From contig NW_026555331.1 of NCBI RefSeq assembly GCF_014898055.3, positions 94,200,684 through 94,264,683 of the forward strand: a stretch of 64,000 nucleotides of DNA. The letters are read 5' to 3'. The translations under genes were made by a program, and so were the position numbers. The notes below the pieces were generated by a model. That model was given only the letters and a program-made list of their open reading frames with translations. It did not search any database and was not told the DNA's origin. Shown here one piece after another: positions 25,446 through 36,941 of this stretch. How positions within the stretch are numbered: the stretch's first letter is position 1; the number at the start of each line of letters is the position of its first letter. Origin of the DNA: Talpa occidentalis. Its lineage: Eukaryota; Chordata; Mammalia; Eulipotyphla; Talpidae.

Positions 25446-25598
25446 TTATGATGAGAAGCCAACCTGCATACATAAAAGGAGAACAATAAACAGCCCGATC
25501 AGCATGAAGAAATTTAGCCCATTAGACTCCTGCAGGTGTGCCTTTCCTTCTTCCTCCTGCCGTCTTGCCACAATGTCAGAAAACTTCTGCTTAAGGTT
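25446..25598 (-). CDS. Candidate terminal exon of an unidentified host gene
   Basis: On the minus strand a long pyrimidine-rich tract (ttctttttttatgtcctctacccag) ends in a good AG acceptor. It is followed by 50 open codons and a TAA. The acceptor falls exactly on a codon boundary of the open frame, so phase 0 is assumed. The peptide begins NLKQKFSDIVARRQEEEG, a charged helix suited to a coiled coil, and ends in a hydrophobic run (FFMLIGLFIVLLLCMQVG) three to five residues from the stop. That is the shape of a C-terminal tail anchor. A GT at the end of the hydrophobic run (atgcag|gttggc) could instead be a weak donor. I do not recognise the gene. No other exon of it is visible, so it would be the last exon of a gene entering from higher coordinates. 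A chance frame is still possible. Confidence 0.42.
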   Translation of the reverse strand, partial: NLKQKFSDIVARRQEEEGKAHLQESNGLNFFMLIGLFIVLLLCMQVGFSS

Positions 25599-26239
25599 CT
25601 GGGTAGAGGACATAAAAAAAGAACTATAAAATAGATGCCACATAAAAGAAATGAAATCAAAGATAGTGGCTGTTTGGAGAAGTAAAAGAACTAAGAGTTA
25701 TAATTGCATTCAGTCAAATTATCAGTCAGGATTATTCTAAATCCAACTTTCAGTTGTCAAGTGGAAGTTTCCATTTTGCAAATGAGGAAGAATGAAGATA
25801 AAGACAGACGATGTGTTAACTGCTGCTGAAATTATATTTAAACCCCTGGAAAGTCAAAAATCTATGTGGCAATATTTGAGGGAGTAGAAAACAATTAAGA
25901 TGATGGTATTATAAGTTACAAGAATATATAGATACTAAAAGTCAGACATAAATGCCCACTATAAAAAATAGGTGTAGACATACAATTTAAAAAATGGAAA
26001 TAAAGTAGTAAATATTTGATAATTCATTAAAAGAACTGATTGCATCTAACATTTAGGTGACTTAACTAGTTCCCCTGTGCTACTCCTCTGTCCACTATTC
26101 TCTCCTTTTGGTTTCCCTCACATTTCCAGATGCCTAAGAGTTACTACTTTTCATATTCAATTTCAAAATATTTCCTTTTTCCAATATCTATAGAGTACTT
26201 CAAGTTATATGTACTCTACTTGATAAATCAGTTATTTTA
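25599..26239. other. Possible intron upstream of the candidate exon, unassigned
   Basis: Apart from the acceptor tract next to the exon, no repeat or exon is recognised. Plain AT-rich sequence. Confidence 0.35.
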
Positions 26240-26450
26240 TAGGTCAATAACCATGGCTTATTATAGAAATAATAACTGTTAGCACTATGTCTCTATGAAT
26301 TATACATAATGACACTCACATTTTACAGATGAGGAAAATGAGAAACAGATATGAAGTAACATCCAAATTTGCATTTTGTAGAGTCAAACTTTCAAAATAG
26401 AGAGTTGAACTATAAGCCCATATTCTAAACCACTATGCATACACTTTCAG
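26240..26450 (-). mobile_element. MIR (antisense)
   Basis: Shows ctcacattttacagatgagg followed by aaaatgagaaacagatatga, a decayed middle, and cccatattctaaaccactat at the tRNA-derived end. This is the standard antisense MIR order. Confidence 0.85.
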
Positions 26451-26473
26451 AGTTAAAAAAAAAAAAAAAAGTA

Positions 26474-26735
26474 TGGCGGCTTCCATTGTGCAACCAGGGG
26501 TTAAGACTCAGCACTATCAAGCTATGGGCAGTCATAGCAGCACGAGTTCATTCCCCACCCAGGGAGCTAACCCACATGGCACAGCAGACCTCTCCAGTCT
26601 TGCTAGCTGGTCCCCTCAGCTGTGTATTTCAGTAGATCCACCTGTTCTGCTCCCCACTCTGTCTCTGGTGAAGCCTCTCACCCCCCCACCTCTGTGGTAC
26701 ACCCCAGCTCTTATTTGTATAAATAAATCTTTTTA
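26474..26735 (+). mobile_element. tRNA-derived SINE, diverged older copy
   Basis: The head is altered (ggcggcttccattgtgcaac) but continues with aggggttaagactcagcac. The body (acagcagacctctccagtc) and the ataaataaatcttt tail are clear. It is immediately followed by a second, younger copy. Confidence 0.85.
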
Positions 26736-26761
26736 AAAACATTAAAATGTACATGAAAATT

Positions 26762-27000
26762 GGGCCTCTCCTGGTGGCGCAGGTGGCTGAGCGCAGCGCT
26801 GAGAAGCTGCCCGCAGCCTCTGCAGTGCCGGTTGGATCCCAGCCGGCTGGCGATGGTCCCACATGGCACAGCAGACCTCTCCTGCCACCCGCTGCTCCCC
26901 TCAGCAATGTACTTCGGTCCTTCTGCCTGTTCTGCTCCCCACTCTGGCTCTGGTGAATTCTCTCACCCTCCTGCGCTTCTGACTGTACCCAGTGCTTGTA

Positions 27001-27059
<59 letters not shown>

Positions 27060-27075
27060 ATCTTTAAAAAAAAGA
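26762..27075 (+). mobile_element. tRNA-derived SINE, younger subtype, expanded AAAT tail
   Basis: The head is gggcctctcctggtggcgca with gtggctgagcgcagcgctga, the B box is ggttggatccc, and the body ends in cttctgactgtacccagtgc. The tail has expanded into about 15 AAAT units (27000-27060) before the tctttaaaa terminator, so it also acts as a microsatellite. Confidence 0.92.
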
Positions 27076-27479
27076 CAAAATTTAAAAAAAAATCTAAATG
27101 AAGTGTCAAATAAATGTCTAACCAATAAATGTAATACAGCTATGAAAAGTTGAACATTAGAATAATTTGAAATATTCAAATAGGTCTTTCTAACACCCTC
27201 CAAACGCTCAACCCTATGTAATATTTTGGAATCTTGTGAGGAAGAGATTTAAGAAGAAAGAGTGGTAGAAAGAAGAAAGGAGTTGCTCTTTCAATAATCT
27301 GATGCCGGATCATTGTGGAATTACCAACTGATATTCTATCAATCATCTAATGATTATCTCAGCTTTAAGGCATCCTTGGTCTTGGTCACCTTTTCCATAA
27401 ACAATATAGTTTCTGGCTCAACAAAAATATCTTCTAAGTCCAATTTGAATTTGCCTTTAAAAAAAAAAAGAACATGTGT

Positions 27480-27753
27480 GGGGCCTCCCCTGGTGGTGCA
27501 GCGGTTGAGCGCTGGGTTGCGAAGCTGCCCACAGCCTCTGCAGCACCAGTTCGATCCCCGGCCGCCAGCGACGGTCCCACATGGTGCAACAGACCTCTCC
27601 TGCCCCGCCTGCTGCTCCCATCAGCAGTGTATTTCATCAGTCTGCCTGTTCTGTTCCCCACTCTGGCTCTGGTGAATTCTCTCACACTCCCACGTTTCTG
27701 ACTATACCCAGTGCTTGTATAAATAAATAAATAAATAAAATCTAAAAAAAAAA
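27480..27753 (+). mobile_element. tRNA-derived SINE, younger subtype
   Basis: The head ggggcctcccctggtggtgc is followed by agcggttgagcgctgggttg and an intact B box (agttcgatccccgg). The younger-type end is tttctgactatacccagtgc. The tail is (AAAT)n, tct and poly(A). Confidence 0.92.
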
Positions 27754-27902
27754 ATCTATAAACTCCTACTCTTTTATTATAATATGAGGGATTTAGCAAG
27801 TGCTTCATTACTTTCAAAATTGTTTATTCATTTCAACATAGACTTGATGACATAATCTAGTTCAGTAAGTGCTAAAATCTTAAAGAAACATTGGCAGTGG
27901 TG

Positions 27903-28166
27903 AGGCCTCCCTGGTGGTCCAAGGGATTAAGCACAGTGCTGTGTAGCTGTTCACAGCCTCTGCAGTATGAGTTCGAGCCCCGGCCAGGGAGGTACCCACA
28001 TGGCGCAGCAGATCACTCCCAACCCACCTGCTGCTCCCCTCAGCAGTGTACTTCATTCAATCTGCCTGTTCTGTTTCCCACTCTGTCTCTGGTGAATCCT
28101 CTCACTTCCTGCACCTCTGGCCTATACCCCAATTCTTGTATACATAAATAAATAAATCTTAAAAAA
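27903..28166 (+). mobile_element. tRNA-derived SINE with long target duplication
   Basis: The head is aggcctccctggtggtccaa, the B box agttcgagccccgg, and the body and tail are standard. The flanks are an imperfect duplication of about 20 bases (27882-27902 and 28167-28186; aaagaaaca...gtggtg), which fixes both ends. Confidence 0.92.
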
Positions 28167-28439
28167 AAAGAAACACTGTAGTGGTGTTTGCAGAATTTCC
28201 CTCACATTGATTAACTAAGAGAATTTCAAATTTTCAAACTACATATATATGCTGTTTATATTTTATGGTTTCCAATTAAGGTCTTGTATTAAGTAAGCTT
28301 ATTTAAAAATTCAAATTATTGTAATTTAACAAAGTATAAGAAAAAAGTGAATGTTCTTGAACTTATATTTGATTATTAGATGGAAAGCTGGAGAGTATTT
28401 AATGTGAGCAGGCTGTGTATAAAATGCCATGGAGGATAG

Positions 28440-28590
28440 TGTATCTTTCTTGATATAACTTCACATCAAACTTAGGAAGTAGCATTGTTTTTACCATTTT
28501 GTAGACCAATAAAATTCAGACATAGGAGGATGACAGTTGGCATTAGAACTCGGGCCTGTCTGATTCCATACTCATGCTCCATTGGGCCCC
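28440..28590 (-). mobile_element. MIR (antisense), partial
   Basis: Contains ttaccattttgtagaccaat followed by ttagaactcgggcctgtctg and attccatactcatgctcc, matching the core and tRNA end of antisense MIR. Confidence 0.7.
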
Positions 28591-29002
28591 CTCCATGCTT
28601 TGCTTTCCATTAAAGTGGGTAGACTCAGTTTTAATGGCTTCCTGGATTGTGGAAAGCAGAAACCAGGCAGATGGAACAAGGAGCAGTATGTAGAGAGAAA
28701 TAATACATAGAAACTCTTTCATTGAACTTTTATAGAACGGGCAGTTCTAGAGTGCATTTGAAGGTTGAACAAATGATACTGCACCATTCAATCTTTATTA
28801 CAGTAAAAAAAGAATTAAGTAGGTGGTGACTAAAGATGGTGAGTAAAACTTGTGGTCAATGAACAAGGCACCTAGTGAGCTTATAAAAAGGTAAGTGTAA
28901 AATAACTAATAACAGAAGAAAGTCTTAGCTTCTTCCAAAATTATTATCATAAGCACAAAACCACAAATTAGAGATGAATTTAGATAGTAAAGACCTATTT
29001 CT

Positions 29003-29256
29003 AGGGCCTGGAAGCTTCATAGATGCAACCTATGAAGGTATCCACAGCTTCTGCAGCACAAATTCGATCCCCGGGCAGGGAGCTACCCACATGGCACAGC
29101 AGACCTCTCCTGCCTTGCCCGCTGCTCCCCTCAGCAGTGTATTTCAGTCAATCTGCCTGTTCTATTTCCCACTCTGTCTCTGGTGAATCCTCTAACCCCG
29201 ACACACCTCTGGCCTGTACCCCAGCTCTTGTATGCATAAATAAATATTAAAAAAAA
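29003..29256 (+). mobile_element. tRNA-derived SINE, diverged head
   Basis: The head starts agggcctggaagcttcatag and lacks a usable A box. The B box is aattcgatccccgg. The body and the aaataaatattaaaaa tail follow, with the terminator mutated (TCTTT to TATTA). It is the last SINE of this family before a 7.5-kb gap. Confidence 0.86.
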
Positions 29257-31169
29257 CTGCACTAGATATAAGAATTATTTTCTGCACTAAGAAAAAAAGC
29301 AAAGTTTAAAATTTGATTACTCCCAAGGAGCTATCACCAAAAATAAATTAGAATAACAAAAATAATGAAGCTAAGTGACAATCAAAAAGGAAGTAAAACT
29401 AAAAGTATTCAGTTTTTTCCTTTCTTTGCACATTTTGCCGATGACTTACCTACACACACATAATAAATATAATAATATAAAATAAAATAAACTATTTATT
29501 TGATCAACCTTAGTTATCAAGCTATATTAAAATAACATCTCATCATTGACTTTTCTTTTTAGACCTACAATCTTCTACTCCTCATTGTCTTTTCTCCCTG
29601 AACAAATAGCAACTGATAGTTTTCATGTTAGAAAATGTTATCATTTTGGGTTTTCCCTATAGGCTACTGATCACTTTTTCTAAGAATTATCATATAGAAA
29701 AGAAAGAGCCCTTGAGATAGGAAAATAGAGAAATAGAGGAACAAACAATGAGTAAACAAGAGTAAATGATGGATCAACTTTAGTTATTTTGGAGAATGAA
29801 ACTATAGGTAACAAAATATCTTTTCACTGATCAAAATTAAGAGAACTACATTACATGACAGAAAAAAAAATTAAATTCCCCCAAATGTATTAGCCTAGAT
29901 TGGTTGGAGAAATCTTTGTGTATGGTTTGCTGTGTCACAACCAAGGTGAGCTGCATCAGAGATGAGAAGACATGCTAAAATTATTTACACTTACTCCAAT
30001 TACTAAACTGACTTAGTCTCTGTTATTAAAGATCATATTCCAAAATATATGATCTATTTTTGAGTTTCATTAATTTTATAAAATCATTTAATTTTAGTCA
30101 TTTTATTCTCATAATAAATTATCTGTTCATATTGATTAGTCCCAACAGAAAGAGTTTAATGGTCATATAAATTGAATATAAACTAAGAAAAGTTACATGT
30201 CAAGTAATCAGAACTAATACAGAGCAGTCACTTAGCTGCTGTTCTTTATGCATTTCTCTGTGATGTGAAATGTAGGGAAACCAACAGGCTTGAACTGAGC
30301 TGCTCCCATCTAGAGCAGGGCTATGTTTTAGATGGATTAAGATGTTCAGCTGCTTATGGCTCCAAAACTACATTTTTAAAAATTCACAACTTGCACAGAT
30401 GACCTAGGAAATATCTCCTGTCTGTAAACTTAACTCTCTATTCAAATAAAAAATATAACTGAGTTTTCTAACCAATAAAAACCAAAATATAACAGACCTC
30501 AGCTCTACCTTATATGCACAGAGGATAGACTGTGAGCTGGAACAAAAATTCAGAGGAAGCTTGGTCTTCCTAATGCATTTTATTTTTGTCAATGGCATTA
30601 AGTCTCCAGTTGCAAACTTCCCTTTGTCTACTTACTAGATTATACTAGCTTTTCTTGTTAGTGCTACAGCCTGAAGCAGCCTGTTTGATTTTGTGCAAAC
30701 CACTGAGCACCAGTGTTAACCTGAAGCAAAACTGAGACAAGCTTTTCAGTGCTAACTCAAACATACTGACTCAGCCCATCATGTTCCTTCCTTCTAAAGT
30801 ATAGTAATGGCTTCTGCCTGGGAGAAATGGATGTCTTCATTGAAACTTCAACCTAAAATCTGATTTTCTCATGAGTCCCTTGGTGCTTTCAAAGTGACTC
30901 CAAACTCTGTGCCCACAAGAACTCTCTCAAGGCTGTCTTAAAGGATGTACTAAAAACACTTGCAAAAATTATCCATTTCGCAGCACAACAGCTTCCAAGA
31001 AACCTCATATAATATATTTGGTCCTCTTAGTCACAGCAAACATTTATATCCTTTATGAATAATTTGAACTTTTTGGCACAATGGAGACTTTAATAATTTT
31101 CTTCCTTCCTGTTCTCATTCCTGTTAGGGAGAAATTTTTGCCAGTTTATGCTTCATTTGTTTATGTTTC
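29257..31169. other. Unassigned, SINE-free sequence
   Basis: AT-rich to 30.2 kb, then somewhat richer in GC at 30.2-31.1 kb. No exon, LTR or LINE is recognised. The 30.2-31.1 kb part could be a conserved non-coding element or a very old repeat. Confidence 0.4.
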
Positions 31170-31392
31170 ATAAAAATATATTTTTTATTTTTAATTAGTT
31201 TATTTATTTTCAATTGAAGCAATATTTGGATAGCCTCATCAGGTATCACCATTGTAGTGCAACTACGACCAAATCACCCATAGTCTACCACCATAGGTCT
31301 TTGTGTTTCCTTCCCTCTGTGTTCTAAACTGTCCCCTGATCTCTCCCCATCCCTTGGTGTTTCAGTTCTGCAGTCAGCTTTCAAGGGTTAGT
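31170..31392 (-). mobile_element. Older L1 3' end (antisense)
   Basis: The reverse complement gives ctgactgcagaactgaaaca, ccaagggatggggagagatc, tatggtggtagactatgggt and a tail of aataaataaacta. It aligns block by block with the 3'UTR of the L1 at 15840-16035. Same older 3'UTR lineage. Confidence 0.88.
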
Positions 31393-31464
31393 TTTTAAAA
31401 TCTTGTCTATCTGACTCTTACTTGAGTTACGATAATCACCCAAGAAAGAACAAGAATCTGGTGT

Positions 31465-31720
31465 AACAGAGTGATTAAGTGTATGGATTCTTGACAAAGT
31501 CTACTTGATTTGAAACCATGGATCTATAATATAAAATCTCTTTGACCTAAGGTAAGTTATTTCACTTCTCTGGACTTCAATTTCCTTATCTGTAAGATTG
31601 CCAGAGCTATAACAATAATAATAATAAATGTTACCTATAATAAACTCATGATAAACTCCTTATAAGTGTTAGATATTATATCTGTCATTCACACTATGTT
31701 CTGAGTGATAAGTACCAGCA
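31465..31720 (+). mobile_element. MIR (sense)
   Basis: Shows gtaacagagtgattaagtgt, a decayed head, taaggtaagttatttcactt, cttcaatttccttatctgta and then an AT-rich end. This is the full MIR order. Confidence 0.85.
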
Positions 31721-34700
31721 TGCAAACATTTGAATTGCTTTAAAAGTCCACCATTCTGAATTCTCTAAAATAGACCCAAGGATTGCAATGAGCCATCTTT
31801 TTTCCCCTCATGGGGTGAAGCCATGAATAATAGCTGACCTCAACTACACAGGACAGCAAAATAATGATCATGTCAGATTTAACCTTGCAGGACTCAAGCA
31901 GGATAGACACTGCAAAGCGATGTAAAATAAAAGAGAAAGGGAAGCAGGAAAAGGACATCGAATGAATGAACAAATGTTTTGCTCTATGCTTTTGTACTCT
32001 AGGCATGTTTTTAATAAACAGCTCATAATATTACATTCTTTGTGAAACATGGACTGTACTCGGACACTCCACATCATTGTATGGAGCAATAGCTTGGGGA
32101 CATTTGGAGAAGGCGTTGTTCAGGATATTCGACCTGTTTGATGGCTACATCTAAGTCCAAACATGCCATAGAATGCTCCAGAAGCTTCCACTGTGGCACA
32201 TGAACAGGTAATAGAGAAGTATAGAACATTTTGTGAAAGACTGACAACATGGAAGCAACTTGAAGTCTGCAGTGGACTTACAAAAAGAACATAAGTTTTG
32301 AGAATGTTCTTTCTATTCTAAAATAAGGGCCAAACTGTATTGTGTGTATTTAAAAGGATGAGATCTTAAAAAAAAAATATTGCAGGAAATACTGGTTAAG
32401 GAAGCATGTTATGAAATGACATCCTCTACTTATTATACAATGCTTAAAAGAAAACTGGAGATTCCTTACGAAGAAAAAAAATCTTGAGGGACATGTAGCT
32501 GGACAGAGTTCATACAGAATCTTAGAAGATATATCTGATTGAAAGCTAAGATATCAATGGACACTTTAGATGGTTAGAATGAGAACTTCAGTCCTCACAT
32601 TCATGAGCAGAAATGGTGCCATGGGCTAGCTATGGAATCCCCTCAAAAGGACATCCCATCTACAGTCTCTAGAGTGTTCAGCATAATCTGATCAATTATA
32701 TCCTATGAATTCTTTTCTAGAGTAGGACAAAATGTGATACTGTTGGTTTGGCTACCCATCCTACAATGGAGTGGTATTCTTGCTCTTATCTTGCTGTAAC
32801 CTGAGAAAAGTCTAAGCAGTCAAAAGTGTCTGCACTAACAAAAGGAGAATAATTATGGGCAGAGAATATAATGGTATTATTATTACTGAGTCCACCTCTG
32901 AGTACTACTGTCCACATTTCCCCAGAAGGACTACTGATGTAACTCTCTTTGGTCTAAGTGTACAAAGTTATCTATATCTGTCCTGGTTGAACTGAGGAAC
33001 CTCTGAAGGTGCCAGAGAAGAATGAGTTCAGAGAAATAGTTCATGTGGAACCTGCAGTTGTAACCAGACTAATATTGCTAATGAGGAGCAGTTCCAATTT
33101 CTTTTAGGTATTGACTGACCCATTCTTTACATCTTATAGAAAAGATCAACTAGCATCTTACCATATTCTTCTTGCATGCATTTTGCAAACGTGTATGGTC
33201 AGATAAAAGTCAAAATTATCAGGTCCTTCCTCTGCTCAGCTTCCCCTTGGTGGGGACTAAAGAGAACTGTCACCACACAGGGCAGGGTTTGTTTTGTTTT
33301 TGTTTTGTTTTTTTTTTCATTTAGTATTTCAGAGACACCCCCACCCCAGGAAGACTGAGAAAAAGAGTCTCCCATTTTACAAATTGGATTCATCAAATTT
33401 ACTAGGTCAAAAATTCCAGAAAACATGTTTCAGTCTTCACAAACAGATCATAAAAATATGGTGGTGATCCATGTCACCCTCATAACTGTATAATGTCACC
33501 AAAATAAAAAGTACAAAAAGGTGTCTACATTGGGGACAAGATATACTAAAGATACTTGGATTAGATAAAACACATACCCCTCAAATTCAAAAGAATAGTC
33601 CTTTGGTATATATAAAAAAAAAAAAAGGTTAAACATTTGGTAAGACTCAAGCCCCTCAAGTTGCCACAAGGATCCCAGGATAGGAGGACATGGCTGACAT
33701 GTACTTTAAGAACCCTGGGGAATTTGTAGTGGAGTGACCAAATCCCTCCGGACCATGAAGCTATTAGATCCTATTGCCAGAGCATTTCCAGATTAAGAGC
33801 GAAATCATCTTTATTTAAAGGTGGTAAGGCAGTGTTTTAATTAAAATATGTTTTAGATAGCTTAGAAGTCAAAATTATCATGATAGTATTTCCTTATGTC
33901 TGAACTGACAGGCATTGTGTAAAGGATGCCAACACAAAGTATAAACTTCTTGAAACTGCACATTTTCAGATGCCCACAGACATAAAAGAGGAGATGAAAG
34001 GGAAACTGGAAGGCAAAAAGAAAAAGGCAAAAAGTGTTCTCTCATTTTATGGTGGAAAGTAGACTCAGGAGCAGTGGAATAATATGCAATTATAAGACAC
34101 AGGATGTATTATTGGTTATCATGTTAGGAACATGTGTTTTTCCAAGAACGAGTCTTTGAAGTATTGTGTTAAGGAACTCTTAAGTTAGTGGCATCATTTT
34201 CACTTCTAAATCCCATGCTTTTTTAATAATTCAGTATAATTATGAGTTTGACATGATTATTATTATATAACGAATAGTGAAAAGAAGGAGGAGTCTGCAG
34301 GGTGCCTCTCCCAGAAAGCATGGAAACTTTGGAAATGCCAGAAATGACAGCCTACAAAGTGCACAATAAGTAGTGCTGGTAAATGACTTGGGAAGCAATT
34401 GTTAGGACTTCAGGAATTCCTCCCAGTAACTCAAAAGGCAATGCCTAATACTTTAACACCTAAGAAGAGAGACCACACTGGGAAACGTTAGGGTGAGGTT
34501 TGCTGTGCCAAATGAGTTCAAGATGTTTAAGATACAATCTAATTTTAATTCTGAAACTAGTAAAGTGTCTATGAGGGGAGGAGGTTGGAAGGGAAAATGT
34601 GTCTTCAGAAACTTTTGATTAGAGTGATTCTTGCTCATACACTAAAAATATAGTTTTCAGCATTTTCCCCCAACATAACCAGTTGATTTTATATCTGTTG

Positions 34701-35388
34701 ATAATAGACTGTTTCAGTAATTTCATCAAACCATACCCCACCAATAATCTCTGTTCCAGAATGCTGTGGGACCCCTTGCATTACAGACTACCTCTTTGAA
34801 TACCTTCTAACCTAGCAGAGCTTTTAAGAATCGATTTATAGAGAAACACTACTTGGGCAGAAATTTAAAAAAAAAATCCATGACTAATCTCTGATATGCA
34901 GAGGGAAACTGCAAACCAGAAATACTTGGCAGTATCTCATAAACATCTGGGGGACTCTTCTATCCAAGTAAAAGCTGTAGCTACCAGTATTTAGCATTTT
35001 TTCTTGAGTTTTCACGTGAGAGCTATGGTTTCACACTGACTAAGTTTGGGGTTATGTTGCAAGGAACAGTGGCATATCCTAATATAGCAAGAAACTAAGG
35101 TGAAAATGGTTTAAAAATTAGTTATCATCTGGCAGATGCAGCAGTTCAAACAGTAACACATTCTGCTCTGAGGCATTTATGACATTGAGCAGGAAGTCAA
35201 GAGTATCCTCAAGATTCATTCAATTGCAAGGAGTTTTCAAAGCATTGTGCAAAAAAGAAACTGTCTAAATCGATTGTCCCCTTCTTTCAAATCCTTTCTT
35301 TCTGTGCTTGTTCTATAATGAAGTACTGAAATAAGTTAATGGTGATTGACATGAGAGAGGGAGACAGACAGAGAGAGAGAGAGAGAGT

Positions 35389-35437
<49 letters not shown>

Positions 35438-36439
35438 ATATGTTTAAGAGAATTACTTCTTGAATAAAATGGAAGAATTAAGTCTGTTTTTCATAGGTAG
35501 GCCCCAAAATCCCAGTAAATAAATTGATTCCCCTTCATCCTCCTTGGATGAATATATCTATAAAGTGGGTGAATCTCCAACCCTAAAAGTGTAGGGGGGG
35601 ATGTGAAAATCTAGTCATACAACAAAGGCAAAGAAATGGGATCAAAGACCAAGACAAAGAAAAGTTGCGGCACAAATCTGGGGCTACTTTATGTGGATTG
35701 AGAGGCAACTTGATGGGAAAATATGTGTTTTCATCAACCTCTGGAATATTGATTATAGAATACAATTCTCAATGTTCCTTTCATGTCTCTGCAGTTTTAA
35801 AATCAAGGTCATAGACTAATTTTAAACAGACTGCCATTTCTTTTGTAATAAAAATACCTTGAGAGAAACAGACTGCAACATATTTTGGGGCCAAAAGCAA
35901 GTTAGTTTACTGTCAGTTATAAAAGATTCAGTTTCCCTAAACTTGGGGTTCCTTTCCTATAACTCAATTCATTATGCAGAGTTCATCTGGCCCTTTTCGA
36001 TTTTCCCTATGTGGACTGGACCCGGGGAACAATGAAAGTGAGAGGTCCATATGGTTTGCTGTGATGCTTAACAAAATTCATTTTCTCTGAACTGGGAAAA
36101 ACATTAAACCTACACAGTCTAACTTACTACATTGCAAGTAGGGTAAAAATCTCAGGCCCAACACAATCTTGGCAATGAGTTTCCTTATAAAGTACGTTTT
36201 GGTTATGAGAAAATAATCCTAGCTCTGAACATGCCAAAGGAAAGCTTTGAGACTGCAGGATTTGAAGATAAACTCTGTGTTAATGAGGGAAATTAGTCTA
36301 TAAAGAAGGGGGGTCACATTTCATATGGTGCCATAAAAACAAATTTCAAAATTCAATGAATAATGAAAATATAAATGTGCATGTGGGAGAAGCAGAGATA
36401 CAAACTATACAAAAGAAAAAAATAGCAGAAAGATAACTT
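31721..36439. other. Largest stretch without a datable repeat
   Basis: No member of the local SINE family and no recognisable L1 or MIR lie here. Base composition at 31.75-34.8 kb is less AT-rich than average and reads like decayed transcribed or retroviral-type DNA. I can align no gag, pol or env motif. A (GA)n microsatellite lies at 35353-35435. Short minus-strand frames (31740-32089, 34453-34638) show nothing recognisable. Confidence 0.4.
35353..35435. repeat. (GA)n microsatellite
   Basis: GA repeats with a few interruptions over about 80 bases, a strand-asymmetric purine tract. Confidence 0.95.
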
Positions 36440-36444
36440 AGGAC

Positions 36445-36675
36445 ATTCTAATGATAATAACAATGAAAGCAATAATTAACTTACATACGGGGGTTTGCAG
36501 TTTACAAAGCATTTCCACATGCATTATTTTATTTGAGTCTTTGGGAGATAGGCTTTATTATTTTCTTAATTACACAGTTGAGAAAATTAGAGTTTAGAAA
36601 GGTTATGTAACTTGCTAAAGGCTAAAACTAATACATTAGGAAAGTAAACAGTAGAAATGGACTTTAAGAATTGAA
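36445..36675 (-). mobile_element. MIR (antisense)
   Basis: Blocks in order: gtttacaaagcatttccaca, tattttatttgagtctttgg, tacacagttgagaaaattag and aaaggttatgtaacttgcta. Standard antisense MIR. Confidence 0.85.
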
Positions 36676-36723
36676 TTAAACTAAAACAAAAATCAAGACC
36701 TGGCCATAGGCTTGGAATCTTTT

Positions 36724-36926
36724 TTTGTTTTTAAGATTTATTTATTTTTATACAAGAACTGGGTACAGGCCAGATGCGCCGGAGGGTGAGAGGATTCACC
36801 AGAGACAGAGTGGGGAACAGAACAGGCAGACTGACTGAAATGCACTGCTGAGAGGAGCAGCGGGCAAGACAGGAGAGGTCTGCTTTGCCATGTGGGATTC
36901 AACAGCCTGTGCCACCAGGGAGGCCC
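36724..36926 (-). mobile_element. tRNA-derived SINE (antisense) with internal head deletion
   Basis: Body landmarks (ttcaccagagacagagtggg, ggagaggtctgctttgccat) are clear and it ends tgtgccaccagggaggccc. About 50-60 bases of the head between the body and A box are missing, including the B box. A near-perfect target duplication (aggcttggaatcttt from 36708 and aggcttagaatcttt from 36927) brackets it. Confidence 0.9.
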
Positions 36927-36941
36927 AGGCTTAGAATCTTT

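Noticed and set aside
27000..27060. Regular short repeats as a possible CRISPR-like array
   Set aside because: A simple AAAT microsatellite in a SINE tail, with no spacers, in eukaryotic DNA.
27434..27817. 127-codon minus-strand frame and similar frames at 2731-3093, 11505-11783, 26629-27203
   Set aside because: All are translations of the SINE body read backwards; the shared peptide (RVGSRTGR-like) is a repeat product.
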